64,000 nt of DNA from contig NZ_QSIN01000007.1 in NCBI RefSeq assembly GCF_003469205.1, forward strand, positions 1 through 64,000. The letters are read 5' to 3'. The notes below the pieces were generated by a model, which was given only the letters and a program-made list of their open reading frames with translations, made no database searches and was not told where the DNA came from. The position numbers and the translations under genes were made by a program. The stretch's first letter is position 1, and each line of letters begins with the position of its first letter. Below are positions 17,027 through 24,763 of this stretch, one piece after another. This DNA comes from Collinsella sp. AM33-4BH. GTDB taxonomy: Bacteria; Actinomycetota; Coriobacteriia; Coriobacteriales; Coriobacteriaceae.

Positions 17027-18367
17027 GTGAAGTCCCTCATCTCTTTTGCAAAGCGCTCAGCCCAGCTTGCCGCCGGCTTTGTCTGCGCTATCGCCCTTGC
17101 CGCTGGCGTGCCCACCGTCGCCGGCGCCCAAGTGCTCACGACCGACAATGTTTGCGGCAAAACCGCCGATGCGCGCGGCATCACGGCCGAAAACCTGCCC
17201 GATATCGATGCGACCAATGCCCTCGTCATGGGCAAAGACGGCACCGTCTACTATGGGCGCGGCGCCGATGAGCAGGTCAAAATCGCCTCGATCACCAAGG
17301 TCATGACCGCAATCCTAACCGTCGAGAATTGCAAGATGGACGAGAAGGTCACGGTAAGCAACACCGCGGCCACCGTGGGCAATTCGACCGCCGGCTTGCT
17401 CGAAGGCGACGAGCTTACCGTGGAGCAGGCACTGCGCGGCCTGATGATTCCCTCGGGCAACGACGCCGCCATCGTGCTCGCCGAATATGTGGGCAAGAAG
17501 ATCGAGCCTAAGACCAAAGACGCCGAGGCCACCTTTGTGAAGGCCATGAACGAGCGCGCTAAGAAGCTCGGCTGCACCGGTACGCTTTTTGAAAACCCGC
17601 ATGGTCTGGACTTTGATGAGTGGGCTGGCGATATGCACTCAACCGCACACGACGTAGCGCTGATGATGCAGGAGGCCATGAAAAACGACACGATCCGCGA
17701 GGTCGTAGCGAGCGAGGATTCCTGGATCGAGGTCACGGGCGCCGACGGCGCCGACCATTCGCATTCCATGGACACGCATAACTATTTGCTGGGCCAAGAT
17801 GGCAACATCGGTGGCAAGACCGGCACCACCGACGACGCGGGCTATTGCTTTACGGGTGCCTACAACCGCGACGGCGACGAGATCTACACCGTCGTTTTGA
17901 ACTCCACCACCACCGACCAGCGCTTTACCGATACCGCAACCCTTGCCAATTGGTACTACGGTCACAAGGTGACGGTCGCAATCGCCAACACGCAGGAAAA
18001 GACCGCCAACGGCAACCCGCTTATGGCGCGTATTGGCCAAACCGACTGGACGGATAAGACGATCGACGCCACGCTCGCCGATCCTACGGCGCAAGCGACC
18101 GTGTTTTCCCTTGCCGGCGAGGTGACCGAAAAGGTTAGCTACGACGATCTTTCGGGCACGGTGCATGTGGGCGATAAGGTGGGTAGCGTTACGCTCAAGC
18201 AGGACGGCACCAAGATCGCCGTCATGGACCTGGTTGCCGACGAAGAAGGCGCTGGGCCGAATCCCATTGAATGGCTCCTTGTGAAGCTCGACCGTCTGGG
18301 CCGTCGCATCGACAACCGCCCGCTCACGGCAGAAAGCGAGACCGTCGCCAAGGCGCCCGAGGTGTAG
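17027..18367 (+). CDS. dacA: Serine-type D-alanyl-D-alanine carboxypeptidase (DacA/PBP5 type)
   Basis: This penicillin-binding carboxypeptidase trims the terminal D-Ala of peptidoglycan stem peptides outside the membrane. All three catalytic motifs are present: SITK (S88-K91), SGN (S143-N145) and KTG (K264-G266). Taking the GTG start gives MKSLISFAKRS followed by a hydrophobic stretch and an AGA signal-peptidase site near residue 34. The alternative ATG at 16958 would add 23 residues before a poor signal peptide and lies upstream of a TATACT box at 16982, so I prefer the GTG, though the start is uncertain. The C-terminus has an amphipathic segment IEWLLVKLDRLGRRI that may anchor it to the membrane. 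Confidence 0.88.
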   Translation: MKSLISFAKRSAQLAAGFVCAIALAAGVPTVAGAQVLTTDNVCGKTADARGITAENLPDIDATNALVMGKDGTVYYGRGADEQVKIASITKVMTAILTVENCKMDEKVTVSNTAATVGNSTAGLLEGDELTVEQALRGLMIPSGNDAAIVLAEYVGKKIEPKTKDAEATFVKAMNERAKKLGCTGTLFENPHGLDFDEWAGDMHSTAHDVALMMQEAMKNDTIREVVASEDSWIEVTGADGADHSHSMDTHNYLLGQDGNIGGKTGTTDDAGYCFTGAYNRDGDEIYTVVLNSTTTDQRFTDTATLANWYYGHKVTVAIANTQEKTANGNPLMARIGQTDWTDKTIDATLADPTAQATVFSLAGEVTEKVSYDDLSGTVHVGDKVGSVTLKQDGTKIAVMDLVADEEGAGPNPIEWLLVKLDRLGRRIDNRPLTAESETVAKAPEV

Positions 18368-18394
18368 TGCGCAAGAATAATAAGCCCACTGAAA

Positions 18395-18424
18395 GGAGGC
18401 GTCCGAAAGGATGCCTCTTTTTTT
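18395..18424 (+). terminator. Terminator of dacA
   Basis: AGGCGTCC-GAAA-GGATGCCT forms an 8-bp stem capped by a GAAA tetraloop and is followed by eight T residues after one C. It lies 27 bp past the carboxypeptidase stop. Confidence 0.9.
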
Positions 18425-18426
18425 GA

Positions 18427-18650
18427 GGGTTCGAATCCCCAGCTAACGTGGTTCAACTAAAAAAGGGCCCCTTTCGGAACCCTTCTTTCAAGTCATACTG
18501 GCGGAGAGCTGGGGATGTCCGGGCATGCTGCGCATGCCCTCCAGCTTCAAAGCCTGGCGGCTTTTCGCCCACGGGCTACAAACGCTTTCGCGTTTGCTTA
18601 ACGCCCGTGCCCTCTCGGGTTCGAATCCCCAGCCGCCATTCTTGATAATA
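18427..18650. repeat. tRNA-tail module behind tRNA-Ser, with an adjoining half copy
   Basis: Read on the plus strand, 18461-18516 duplicates the terminator and 3' tail of the neighbouring tRNA-Ser gene (18650-18706), stopping at the T-loop. A core of about 130 bp follows, containing hairpins GGGCATGC-TGC-GCATGCCC and AAACGC-TTTC-GCGTTT, and ends with GGGTTCGAATCCCCAG. That end is complementary to the left tail (CTGGGGAT / ATCCCCAG plus GGCGG / CCGCC), so the module closes as one long hairpin. A further copy of the right end alone lies at 18427-18460, apparently the remnant of another module. Confidence 0.75.
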
Positions 18651-18676
18651 AAAAGGGCCCCAAATGGGACCCTTCT
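18650..18676 (-). terminator. Terminator of tRNA-Ser
   Basis: A 9-bp stem (AAGGGTCCC / GGGGCCCTT with one G-T pair) followed by TTTTT on the minus strand lies 12 bases past the tRNA 3' end. A variant of the same hairpin recurs at 18461-18488 inside the module. Confidence 0.8.
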
Positions 18677-18688
18677 TCAAATTCGTAC

Positions 18689-18779
18689 TGGCGGAGAGCT
18701 GGGGATTCGAACCCCAGATGCCCTTTTGGGGCATACTCGCTTAGCAGGCGAGCACCTTCGGCCTCTCGGTCAGCTCTCC
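18689..18779 (-). tRNA. tRNA-Ser(GCT)
   Basis: The 91-nt gene has a perfect 7-bp acceptor stem (GGAGAGC / GCTCTCC), discriminator G and an encoded CCA. The anticodon stem-loop CTCGC-CTGCTAA-GCGAG gives anticodon GCT, and the long variable arm (TATGCCCC-AAAA-GGGCA) is typical of serine tRNAs. The T-loop is GGTTCGAATCC. Confidence 0.97.
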
Positions 18780-18793
18780 GTAACAGCCGTTCT

Positions 18794-18822
18794 ATAGTAA
18801 CCAAACAGTCGAAGTTGGGCAA
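18794..18822 (-). promoter_or_regulatory. Promoter of tRNA-Ser
   Basis: On the minus strand TTGCCC and TACTAT are separated by 17 bp, with the -10 box 15 bases before the tRNA 5' end. Confidence 0.6.
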
Positions 18823-18873
18823 GAGGGAATTTTCTAATTGCCCGGCGGCCTTTCCTCCTTGCAGTTTTCGCCC

Positions 18874-21315
18874 CTACCCCAGCGAGCGGTTGAGGGAGCC
18901 GAGCTCGTCGTTGCCCATGGTACGCCACATTTGGAAGATGCAACCGCGCGCCAGGAAAAAGAAGCCGTTATCGACCAGCTGCACGGCGGCATCCGCAAGC
19001 TGGTTGGCCACCGCGGGCACGGGCGGCAATTCGAGTCCAGCCCTGCGGATGGTCTCGACCGCTTCCTCGAACGTCGGAGGCTCGCTGACACCCATCTCGT
19101 TCATAAGGCCCTGCATTTCTTCCAGCGCGCTGCTGCCCGACTCCTCGCCGCGCGGCACCAGACGGTAACAAGCCAGCGCCAGGTCGAGCTGATCGCAATT
19201 CCAATAGGCAAACGCCAAGCGATAGAACAGGTAGCCGATTGCAGAACGATCGCTGGCAATACGTAGGCCGTGGCGCGCCACCTCGATAATCTCGTCAAAG
19301 CGCTCCAGACGCGCGAGCACGTTGATGAGCGCAAAGTGCGACTGCATGGACGAGCGCGCCAGATCGTAAAGATGGCGCACCTCGGGCAGTGCTCGTTCAA
19401 AGTCCTCTTGCTCGGCGTAAAAACTGCAGATCTCGTGCTGGGCAAAGTACAGCGCATCGGGCGCACGAAGGATTCGCACAGAGCGGTCTTCTTCCAACAC
19501 CGGTAGCACCATGCGCACCAGCTGGTTATCGCAAAACTGCGTTTGAACCGGACCTGTCGCCAAAAGCTCGGCGACGGCGCACTTAGCCTCCAACTCCTCG
19601 ACAAGACGGGAAAAGCCTTCAAAAGCACCTGTACGGTCGACTTTTGCCTGCTCGCGCAATTCAACAACACGGGCCACGTATGGGTCGTCGTCCTCTTCCA
19701 TGACCTCCAACTCGTCAGCCGTATCGGCAAGCAGCAGATCGCGCAGCGCCGGCGGCAGCGTGCGATGGTCATCACGCGGACGAGCATGAACCTCCGCAGG
19801 CTCAATCGTCTCCGGAGCGGTTGACTCATACGCCTCAAGTACACGCTTGCACGGCATATCGTCCATGTCCATGCTCTCAAGATCCTTGACGACAGGCACG
19901 CAATCGGCCAGATAGGCCGCGCGCCCAAAGAAATACGTTGCGACAACGCGCTCGCCCTGCTCACTGCCGGGAGCAGCAATCTGCACATAGCAGCGCGTGA
20001 TGCAGGTGCCCGCGGCAAAACACGCTGCTGCAAGCGTGAGTGCCACGCGCGCATCGTGCTCCGCGGCCCAGATCGCACGCGCGTCCTCGTCCAACTCGCG
20101 CCAGGCGTCATCTTGAGCGTCGTATTCACGTTGCGGCATGGCATCAACGACAGACTGCCCAAACCGAACGAGCATGATCCCCTCGGCAACGTTTGCCCGA
20201 TAGGTATAGTCGAGCCGCGTGACCACGTTAAGTGCCTCGACAATACGCGCGAAGCGGGTACGCACATCCCACTCACCGCCCGGCTGGCAAGCCACCGTAC
20301 CCGGTTTGCCCCACGGGTTATCGCTCGAGGCCGTATCGAGCAGTCGGGGAACATCGTTGGTCGTCTTGGCGATATGCCACGCATCAAAGAGCGCGCAGCC
20401 CTCAAGGCTCGGCGAGGATGCCGCAGGGACCAATCCGGCCCCGATGTGCTCAAGGATGCCGGAGAGACGGTTAAGACGGCACTCGATGGCAAGCAGCATG
20501 TCAATCTCGTCCTGGTCCAGCAGGCTGCGATCAAAATTGAGATAGAAAAGCTTTGAGCGATCGATGCGAGCCAGGCTCATCTCGGACTTAGCGGCGATGG
20601 TGCGCAAGCGGGGCAAGTCAATTTCACTCATAAGGGCGGCGGCATAGCGCTCGATACCGCTCGGATTCTCGGCATGGTCAACGCGGTAGAGCAGCGTCTC
20701 GATAGCGTCAGGGAGCGGTGCCGTGTTAAAGCCCAAAAACACCTCGACCGGCTCGGGCAACTTTACGAGCTTGATCTTGTCGACAACGTTTTGCATACCC
20801 TCGTCGAGTCCGTCGGCGTCCTCCGTGCTCGCAATGGTATTTTCGGAGTCAGCGAATATCACGTAGCGCAGGAACATCGATGCCATGAACTCACCGTAAG
20901 GAAGGGAGCGGGTCGAATTCCATGTCTCGTGATCGGACTGTTCGCGCATGGGGCCTTCGGGAGAGCCGACGGTTCGCGCGCACGCGCGCATCGTGCCGTT
21001 TGCTCCCCTCACCATAATCTCACCAATACCGGAGTCCGACTCGTCAAGGACCAGTTCCATGTCGGGATCGTTGGGCAGCGGAGCCTCGCTAACGGGGCGG
21101 TCCACCTTGTACACCTCACCCGAAACGCTTACGTAGCCCAAAAGCGACACATGGCTTTTGCCAACGAATTCGACGACATAACAAGATTCATGCTGATCCT
21201 CGCCAAAGAGTTTCCAGACCACGCCATATGAGCGTCCCGCAGGCTGCTCGGACATCGCCGGAAAGCGCTTCTTGGGATCGAGAAACCTGAGCTTGTATGT
21301 CGGACGCTCTGCCAC
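18874..21315 (-). CDS. Large TPR-containing protein of unknown function
   Basis: The 813-residue protein is acidic, has no signal peptide or membrane segment, and I do not recognise the N-terminal 500 residues. The C-terminal third (about 610-790) consists of helical pairs resembling tetratricopeptide repeats, for example EICSFYAEQEDFERALPEV and YRLAFAYWNCDQLDLALACY, suggesting a protein-interaction scaffold. The start is a GTG with AGGGTGATATTTC before it; an ATG at residue 21 (MSEQPAGRSYGVVW) is an alternative. It stands alone between tRNA genes, and no neighbouring gene suggests its role. Confidence 0.75.
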   Translation of the reverse strand: MAERPTYKLRFLDPKKRFPAMSEQPAGRSYGVVWKLFGEDQHESCYVVEFVGKSHVSLLGYVSVSGEVYKVDRPVSEAPLPNDPDMELVLDESDSGIGEIMVRGANGTMRACARTVGSPEGPMREQSDHETWNSTRSLPYGEFMASMFLRYVIFADSENTIASTEDADGLDEGMQNVVDKIKLVKLPEPVEVFLGFNTAPLPDAIETLLYRVDHAENPSGIERYAAALMSEIDLPRLRTIAAKSEMSLARIDRSKLFYLNFDRSLLDQDEIDMLLAIECRLNRLSGILEHIGAGLVPAASSPSLEGCALFDAWHIAKTTNDVPRLLDTASSDNPWGKPGTVACQPGGEWDVRTRFARIVEALNVVTRLDYTYRANVAEGIMLVRFGQSVVDAMPQREYDAQDDAWRELDEDARAIWAAEHDARVALTLAAACFAAGTCITRCYVQIAAPGSEQGERVVATYFFGRAAYLADCVPVVKDLESMDMDDMPCKRVLEAYESTAPETIEPAEVHARPRDDHRTLPPALRDLLLADTADELEVMEEDDDPYVARVVELREQAKVDRTGAFEGFSRLVEELEAKCAVAELLATGPVQTQFCDNQLVRMVLPVLEEDRSVRILRAPDALYFAQHEICSFYAEQEDFERALPEVRHLYDLARSSMQSHFALINVLARLERFDEIIEVARHGLRIASDRSAIGYLFYRLAFAYWNCDQLDLALACYRLVPRGEESGSSALEEMQGLMNEMGVSEPPTFEEAVETIRRAGLELPPVPAVANQLADAAVQLVDNGFFFLARGCIFQMWRTMGNDELGSLNRSLG

Positions 21316-21438
21316 GAAATATCACCCTGATCGGTCGCTTGAGAAGGAGCGGTCGCGAATAAGTCGCGACATCTACTCGGAATCTTACACGAGTCGACAG
21401 GAAATCGTCCCTTTGGACGAAAGCACTCAAGCTGGCGT

Positions 21439-21626
21439 AAAAGAAAAGCCCCCGTTGCCGGGAGCTTTAATCTCAAATGGTGCGGCGTATAGGATTCCGC
21501 GCATCCGCTGCGCGGATCCGCACCGGCTTCGCCCGCCTGCCGGCGTGCTCGCCCGCGGGCTAAATACGCTCCGCGTTTTCTTTACGCCCGCGCCTCGACC
21601 GAGGTTCGAATCAATGCGGTGTTTAC
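21439..21626. repeat. tRNA-tail module 1 behind tRNA-Arg
   Basis: 21439-21496 repeats the terminator and 3' tail of tRNA-Arg(ACG) as far as the T-loop. The core of about 127 bp follows, with GCGCATCCGCTGCGCGGATC, then CCGGCTTCGCCCGCCTGCCGG and a TACGCTCCGCGTTTTC hairpin region, ending in CGAGGTTCGAATC. It lies directly downstream of the first tRNA-Arg copy. About 48 bp of the core is nearly identical to the tRNA-Leu module at 27141. Confidence 0.75.
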
Positions 21627-21657
21627 GTAAAAGAAAAGCCCCCGTTGCCGGGAGCTT
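21627..21657 (-). terminator. Terminator of tRNA-Arg copy 1
   Basis: A 10-bp stem (AAAGCTCCCG / CGGGGGCTTT, loop GCAA) followed by TCTTTT on the minus strand. Five near-identical copies of this hairpin occur between 21439 and 22324, three behind tRNA genes and two inside modules. Confidence 0.85.
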
Positions 21658-21667
21658 TAATCTCAAA

Positions 21668-21744
21668 TGGTGCGGCGTATAGGATTCGAACCTATGACGT
21701 TCTGATTCGTAGTCAGACCCTCTATCCAGCTGAGGTAACGCCGC
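21668..21744 (-). tRNA. tRNA-Arg(ACG), copy 1
   Basis: The 77-nt gene has a perfect acceptor stem (GCGGCGT / ACGCCGC), discriminator A, encoded CCA, anticodon loop CTACGAA (anticodon ACG, read as ICG after deamination) and T-loop GGTTCGAATCC. It has its own promoter and terminator. Confidence 0.97.
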
Positions 21745-21756
21745 AACTTGTTGATT

Positions 21757-21785
21757 ATTATGCACAGGGACTGAATAATGGTCAA
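21757..21785 (-). promoter_or_regulatory. Promoter of tRNA-Arg copy 1
   Basis: TTGACC and CATAAT are separated by exactly 17 bp on the minus strand, with the -10 box 13 bases before the tRNA 5' end. Confidence 0.75.
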
Positions 21786-21864
21786 GCATTTTTTCAAAAA
21801 AAGTTATCGAATTTGATTTTTAATCATTTGGAGGGCTTGGCGCGATCTTCGACGCATCGCGATA

Positions 21865-21893
21865 TAAGAAAAGCCCCCGTCGCCGGGAGCTTT
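21865..21893 (-). terminator. Terminator of tRNA-Arg copy 2
   Basis: Same hairpin as the first copy with loop GCGA, followed by TCTT and A/T-rich sequence on the minus strand. No module is attached here: the sequence to its left is the promoter of tRNA-Arg copy 1. Confidence 0.8.
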
Positions 21894-21902
21894 AAAGTCA
21901 AT

Positions 21903-21979
21903 TGGTGCGGCGTATAGGATTCGAACCTATGACGTTCTGATTCGTAGTCAGACCCTCTATCCAGCTGAGGTAACGCCGC
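21903..21979 (-). tRNA. tRNA-Arg(ACG), copy 2
   Basis: The 77-nt sequence, including CCA, is identical to copies 1 and 3 as far as I can compare by eye. Anticodon ACG. Confidence 0.97.
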
Positions 21980-21991
21980 AACGCACGGATT

Positions 21992-22020
21992 ATTATGCAC
22001 GCGAGCCCCCGATGGGTCAA
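21992..22020 (-). promoter_or_regulatory. Promoter of tRNA-Arg copy 2
   Basis: TTGACC-N17-CATAAT on the minus strand, the same boxes as copy 1 with a different spacer, so the promoter is preserved while the spacer has diverged. Confidence 0.75.
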
Positions 22021-22058
22021 GCGACAATTAGAAAAAATTTTACGGAGTGATAATTAAG

Positions 22059-22102
22059 TTGTTCGTGCCTCGACCGAGGTTCGAATCCATGCGGTGTTGC
22101 CA
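22059..22102. repeat. Half tRNA-tail module (right end only)
   Basis: This stretch holds only the T-arm-like end of a module (GTGCCTCGACCGAGGTTCGA and following bases), without a hairpin core to its left. It abuts the terminator copy that begins the next full module, and looks like the remnant of a partly deleted copy. Confidence 0.6.
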
Positions 22103-22293
22103 TAAAAGAAAAGCCCCCGTTGCCGGAGGCTTTAAAGTTCAGTTGGTGCGGCGTATAGGATTCCGCGCATCCGCTCCGCGGATCCGCGCCGGCTTCGCCC
22201 GCCTGCCGGCGTGCTCGCCCGCTCGCTACGGACGCTCCGCGTCCGCTTCACGCTCGCGCCTCGACCGAGGTTCGAATCCATGCGGTGGCGGCA
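22103..22293. repeat. tRNA-tail module 2 behind tRNA-Arg copy 3
   Basis: The unit begins with a copy of the tRNA-Arg terminator and tail (22103-22164), then a core of about 128 bp that shares the two first hairpins of module 1 but has GACGCTCCGCGTC in place of TACGCTCCGCGTTTTC, a change that keeps the stem. It ends with CCGAGGTTCGAATCC and is followed by the terminator of tRNA-Arg copy 3. Confidence 0.75.
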
Positions 22294-22324
22294 TAAAAGA
22301 AAAGCCCCCGTTGCCGGAGGCTTT
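22294..22324 (-). terminator. Terminator of tRNA-Arg copy 3
   Basis: AAAGCCTCCG / CGGGGGCTTT stem with GCAA loop and a T-rich tail on the minus strand. One stem base differs from copy 1 and is matched by the module copy at 22103-22133, so the module tracks its adjacent tRNA. Confidence 0.85.
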
Positions 22325-22334
22325 CAATTTCAAT

Positions 22335-22411
22335 TGGTGCGGCGTATAGGATTCGAACCTATGACGTTCTGATTCGTAGTCAGACCCTCTATCCAGCTGA
22401 GGTAACGCCGC
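22335..22411 (-). tRNA. tRNA-Arg(ACG), copy 3
   Basis: Same 77-nt sequence as the other two copies, with CCA encoded and anticodon ACG. The upstream promoter is weaker: TTGACT at 22452-22447 has only imperfect -10 candidates (TTTATA or TATATG) at spacings of 18-20 bp. Confidence 0.96.
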
Positions 22412-22487
22412 AGCGCAAAACATATAAAACCACTTTAGCTTATTGGAGTCAAGCACAATCTCAAACTTTTTTTGGAACGCAGTTTTG

Positions 22488-22865
22488 TCATGCTGCTCCG
22501 CATATACCGTCGTTCCCCGTACGATCGATTGGCTTTTCGATCACGTCAAACTTAGCATCAAGTTCCCTCAGGAGCGATCTCACCCGCTGGGCACAATCAT
22601 AATCGGCAAACGAGATACTCAACATGCGAGCAACCTGGTTAGATGTCCGGACCCCATAGAAATGCTCCAGGGCCACAAGCCCCTCGTGCGCCACAAACGT
22701 CTCAACCACATGCGGCGACTCCTCGTAGCACCATTGGGTCAACGGACCCTCGCTCGTCTGTCGAACCACCAGGCCACCCATGCCAGACGGCTCACACGTC
22801 ACAAGCAGGTACTCCCCGCCCTCGTCGCTCTCAAACAAAACCACCCGATCATCAAACAGCTCCAT
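22488..22865 (-). CDS. Small hypothetical protein
   Basis: The 125-residue soluble protein is acidic, with no signal peptide, membrane helix or motif that I recognise. AAGGGGACGCG before the ATG and a coherent amino-acid composition support it as a real gene. The C-terminal half (VARMLSISFADYDCAQRVRSLL onward in parts) is probably helical. It is single, on the minus strand, between the third tRNA-Arg and serS, with about 120 bp upstream containing the serS terminator. Function unknown. Confidence 0.65.
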   Translation of the reverse strand: MELFDDRVVLFESDEGGEYLLVTCEPSGMGGLVVRQTSEGPLTQWCYEESPHVVETFVAHEGLVALEHFYGVRTSNQVARMLSISFADYDCAQRVRSLLRELDAKFDVIEKPIDRTGNDGICGAA

Positions 22866-22984
22866 CGCGTCCCCTTTCTCTCGCTCTTATTTAGCAAAAG
22901 CATAGCAGGTAGATGGCTGTATACAGAACAGTTGTTCGTGTGTTTTCTATTGAGCTGTCCGCACAGCATGGTATGGCCGCACAC

Positions 22985-23012
22985 AAAAAGGGCACCCCAA
23001 AAAGGAGTGCCC
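22985..23012 (-). terminator. Terminator of serS
   Basis: GGGCACTCC / GGGGTGCCC stem with a TTTTT loop and a following TTTTT run on the minus strand, 25 bases past the serS stop. Confidence 0.9.
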
Positions 23013-23036
23013 TAGCAAATCGCTTATGCAGCCAAT

Positions 23037-24320
23037 CTACGCGACCGGCTCGATCTTCTCGAGGCCGCCCATGTAGGGACGCAGAACCTCGGGGATCGTG
23101 ATGGTGCCGTCAGCGTTCTGGTAGTTCTCCAGAATGGCTGCCATGGTACGGCCAGCCGGCAGACCGGAACCGTTGAGGGTGTGCAGATAGCGCGAACCCT
23201 TGAAGTTCTCGGGGTCGCGATACTTGATGTTGGCGCGACGGGCCTGGAAGTCACCGCAGTTGGAGCAGGAGCTGATCTCCTTGTAGGCGTTGTAGCTCGG
23301 CAGCCAGACCTCGACGTCGTAGGTCTGACGGGCAGAGAAGCCCAGGTCGCCGGTGCACAGGCTAATCACGCGATACGGAAGACCCAGCTGCTGCAGCAGG
23401 AACTCGGCCTCGGCGGTCATGCTCTCGAGCTCCTTGTCGGACTCCTCCGGCTTGGCAAACTTGACCATCTCGACCTTGTCGAACTCGTGCTGGCGAATGA
23501 TGCCGCGGGTATCGCGACCAGCGGAGCCGGCCTCCTCGCGGAAGCAGGGGGTGAAGGCGGTGTAGCGGCGCGGCAGGGTATCGGCGTCGAGGACCTCACC
23601 GGCGTGCAGGTTGGTGAGCACGACCTCGGCGGTGGGGATCAGGAAGTTGTCGCCCGAGACGTGATAGGCGTCGTCCTCGAACTTGGGCAGCTGGCCCGTG
23701 CCGAACATGGTCTGACGCTTGACGACGATGGGCGGCCACCACTCCTTAAAACCACGGCTGGTGTGCGTATCGAGGAAGAAGTTGATGAGGGCGCGCTCAA
23801 GACGGGCGCCGGCGCCACCGAGAACGGTGAAGCGGCTGCCGGAGAGCTTGTTGCCGCGCTCGAAGTCAAGGATATCGAGGTCGGTGCCCAGATCCCAGTG
23901 CGGCTTAAAGTCGAAGTCGAACTCGCGCGGGGTGCCCCAACGACGGCGTTCGATGTTCTCGTCCTCGTCCTTGCCGTACGGCGTGGCCTCGCAAGGAATG
24001 TTGGGCAGGTGAGCCATGAAGTCGTACTGCTCCTGCTCGAGGGCGGTGCGGCGCTCGGCCAGACCGTCAATTTTCTCGTTGACGGCGCGCACGGCCTCTT
24101 TGGCGGCCTCAGCCTCGTCCTTCTTGCCCTCCTTCATCAGGGCGCCGATCTTCTTGGACTCGGCATTGCGCGTGGCTTGAAGTTCCTCGACCTCGGTGAT
24201 GACGGCACGACGCTCGTCGTCGAGCTCAAAGAACTTCTCGCGATCCCAAGACGTCTGGCGGTTAGCCATGGCGACATCGATGGCATCGGGGTTCTCGCGA
24301 ACAAACTTGATATCAAGCAT
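23037..24320 (-). CDS. serS: Seryl-tRNA synthetase
   Basis: This 427-residue class II synthetase charges tRNA-Ser in the cytosol. It has the N-terminal two-helix coiled coil that grips the long variable arm of tRNA-Ser (about residues 25-105), motif 2 with [20 protein letters not shown], and motif 3 [19 protein letters not shown] start it at the ATG reading [11 protein letters not shown], which has GGAGGATCTA before it and matches the family N-terminus; an ATG nine codons upstream contains that ribosome binding site. A tRNA-Ser gene lies 4.3 kb away. I saw no T-box in the short leader. Confidence 0.97.
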   Translation of the reverse strand: MLDIKFVRENPDAIDVAMANRQTSWDREKFFELDDERRAVITEVEELQATRNAESKKIGALMKEGKKDEAEAAKEAVRAVNEKIDGLAERRTALEQEQYDFMAHLPNIPCEATPYGKDEDENIERRRWGTPREFDFDFKPHWDLGTDLDILDFERGNKLSGSRFTVLGGAGARLERALINFFLDTHTSRGFKEWWPPIVVKRQTMFGTGQLPKFEDDAYHVSGDNFLIPTAEVVLTNLHAGEVLDADTLPRRYTAFTPCFREEAGSAGRDTRGIIRQHEFDKVEMVKFAKPEESDKELESMTAEAEFLLQQLGLPYRVISLCTGDLGFSARQTYDVEVWLPSYNAYKEISSCSNCGDFQARRANIKYRDPENFKGSRYLHTLNGSGLPAGRTMAAILENYQNADGTITIPEVLRPYMGGLEKIEPVA

Positions 24321-24431
24321 TAGATCCTCCGGCGATATACATTCCATTTAGGTTGCAACCTTGTACATGTATGGGCAAGTATATACTTATGAGCGTTTAC
24401 GACCCAACTCAACTACGCAAGAAGGCACCCA

Positions 24432-24605
24432 ATGGACGCAGTTTTTTCCTTTTTGTTTGGCACCCGCACCGGTTTTGCCATCCTTTTCGCCGGCGGCATC
24501 CTGCTGTTTGCGATTATTGCCTTTGTAATGGAGAAGCGCACCCATAAGATGTATGTCGACCGCGGCCCCAAGTCCGAGGACGAAGAAGACAGCTTCTGGG
24601 ACTAA
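24432..24605 (+). CDS. 57-residue membrane protein
   Basis: The short gene encodes an N-terminal segment, a single membrane helix (about residues 15-33, FAILFAGGILLFAIIAFVM), a short basic stretch EKRTHK and an acidic C-terminal tail ending EDEEDSFWD. AAGAAGG lies seven bases before the ATG, and a strong hairpin follows 53 bp after the stop. It is divergent from serS and convergent with proC. The architecture, with clear positive-inside charge, argues for a real small protein, but I recognise no family and infer no function. Confidence 0.6.
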   Translation: MDAVFSFLFGTRTGFAILFAGGILLFAIIAFVMEKRTHKMYVDRGPKSEDEEDSFWD

Positions 24606-24609
24606 CCTG

Positions 24610-24757
24610 CCAAAAAGGGACAGGTTTATTTTGGTCGGTTTTATCTGGGCAAACGCAAGTGCCCCGCAACTGGAATTGAGCCAGTTGCGGGGCACTTTTC
24701 GCTAAAAGGACAAAACCGCAGGAAATACCTGCCAACATAAACCTGTCCCGTTTTTGG
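24610..24757. repeat. Inverted repeat flanking the proC/small-protein terminator
   Basis: A motif of about 25 bp (CCAAAAAGGGACAGGTTTAT plus TTTGG-type end) at 24610-24634 recurs inverted at 24732-24757 with a few changes. Between them lies the 16-bp stem of the bidirectional terminator, so the whole 148 bp is a large interrupted palindrome. Copies of TTTTGGTCGGTTTTA also follow each arm in direct orientation. Confidence 0.6.
24658..24699. terminator. Bidirectional terminator between the small membrane gene and proC
   Basis: AGTGCCCCGCAACTGG and its exact complement form a 16-bp stem with a 7-nt loop, followed by TTTT on the plus strand. It can stop the plus-strand small gene and the convergent proC. 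Confidence 0.85.
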
Positions 24758-24763
24758 TCGGTT

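Noticed and set aside
14870..18367. A vancomycin-resistance cluster
   Set aside because: Only VanR/VanS-like regulators and a DacA-type enzyme are present; no vanH, vanA/B or vanX ligase set.
21439..22411. Possible CRISPR array
   Set aside because: The repeats are tRNA tails and terminators with irregular spacing and related cores, not unique spacers, and no cas genes are near.
21427..22456. Short frames in the tRNA-Arg region with repeated translations
   Set aside because: They translate tRNA, terminator and module sequence; their similarity to each other comes from the repeats, not from protein conservation.
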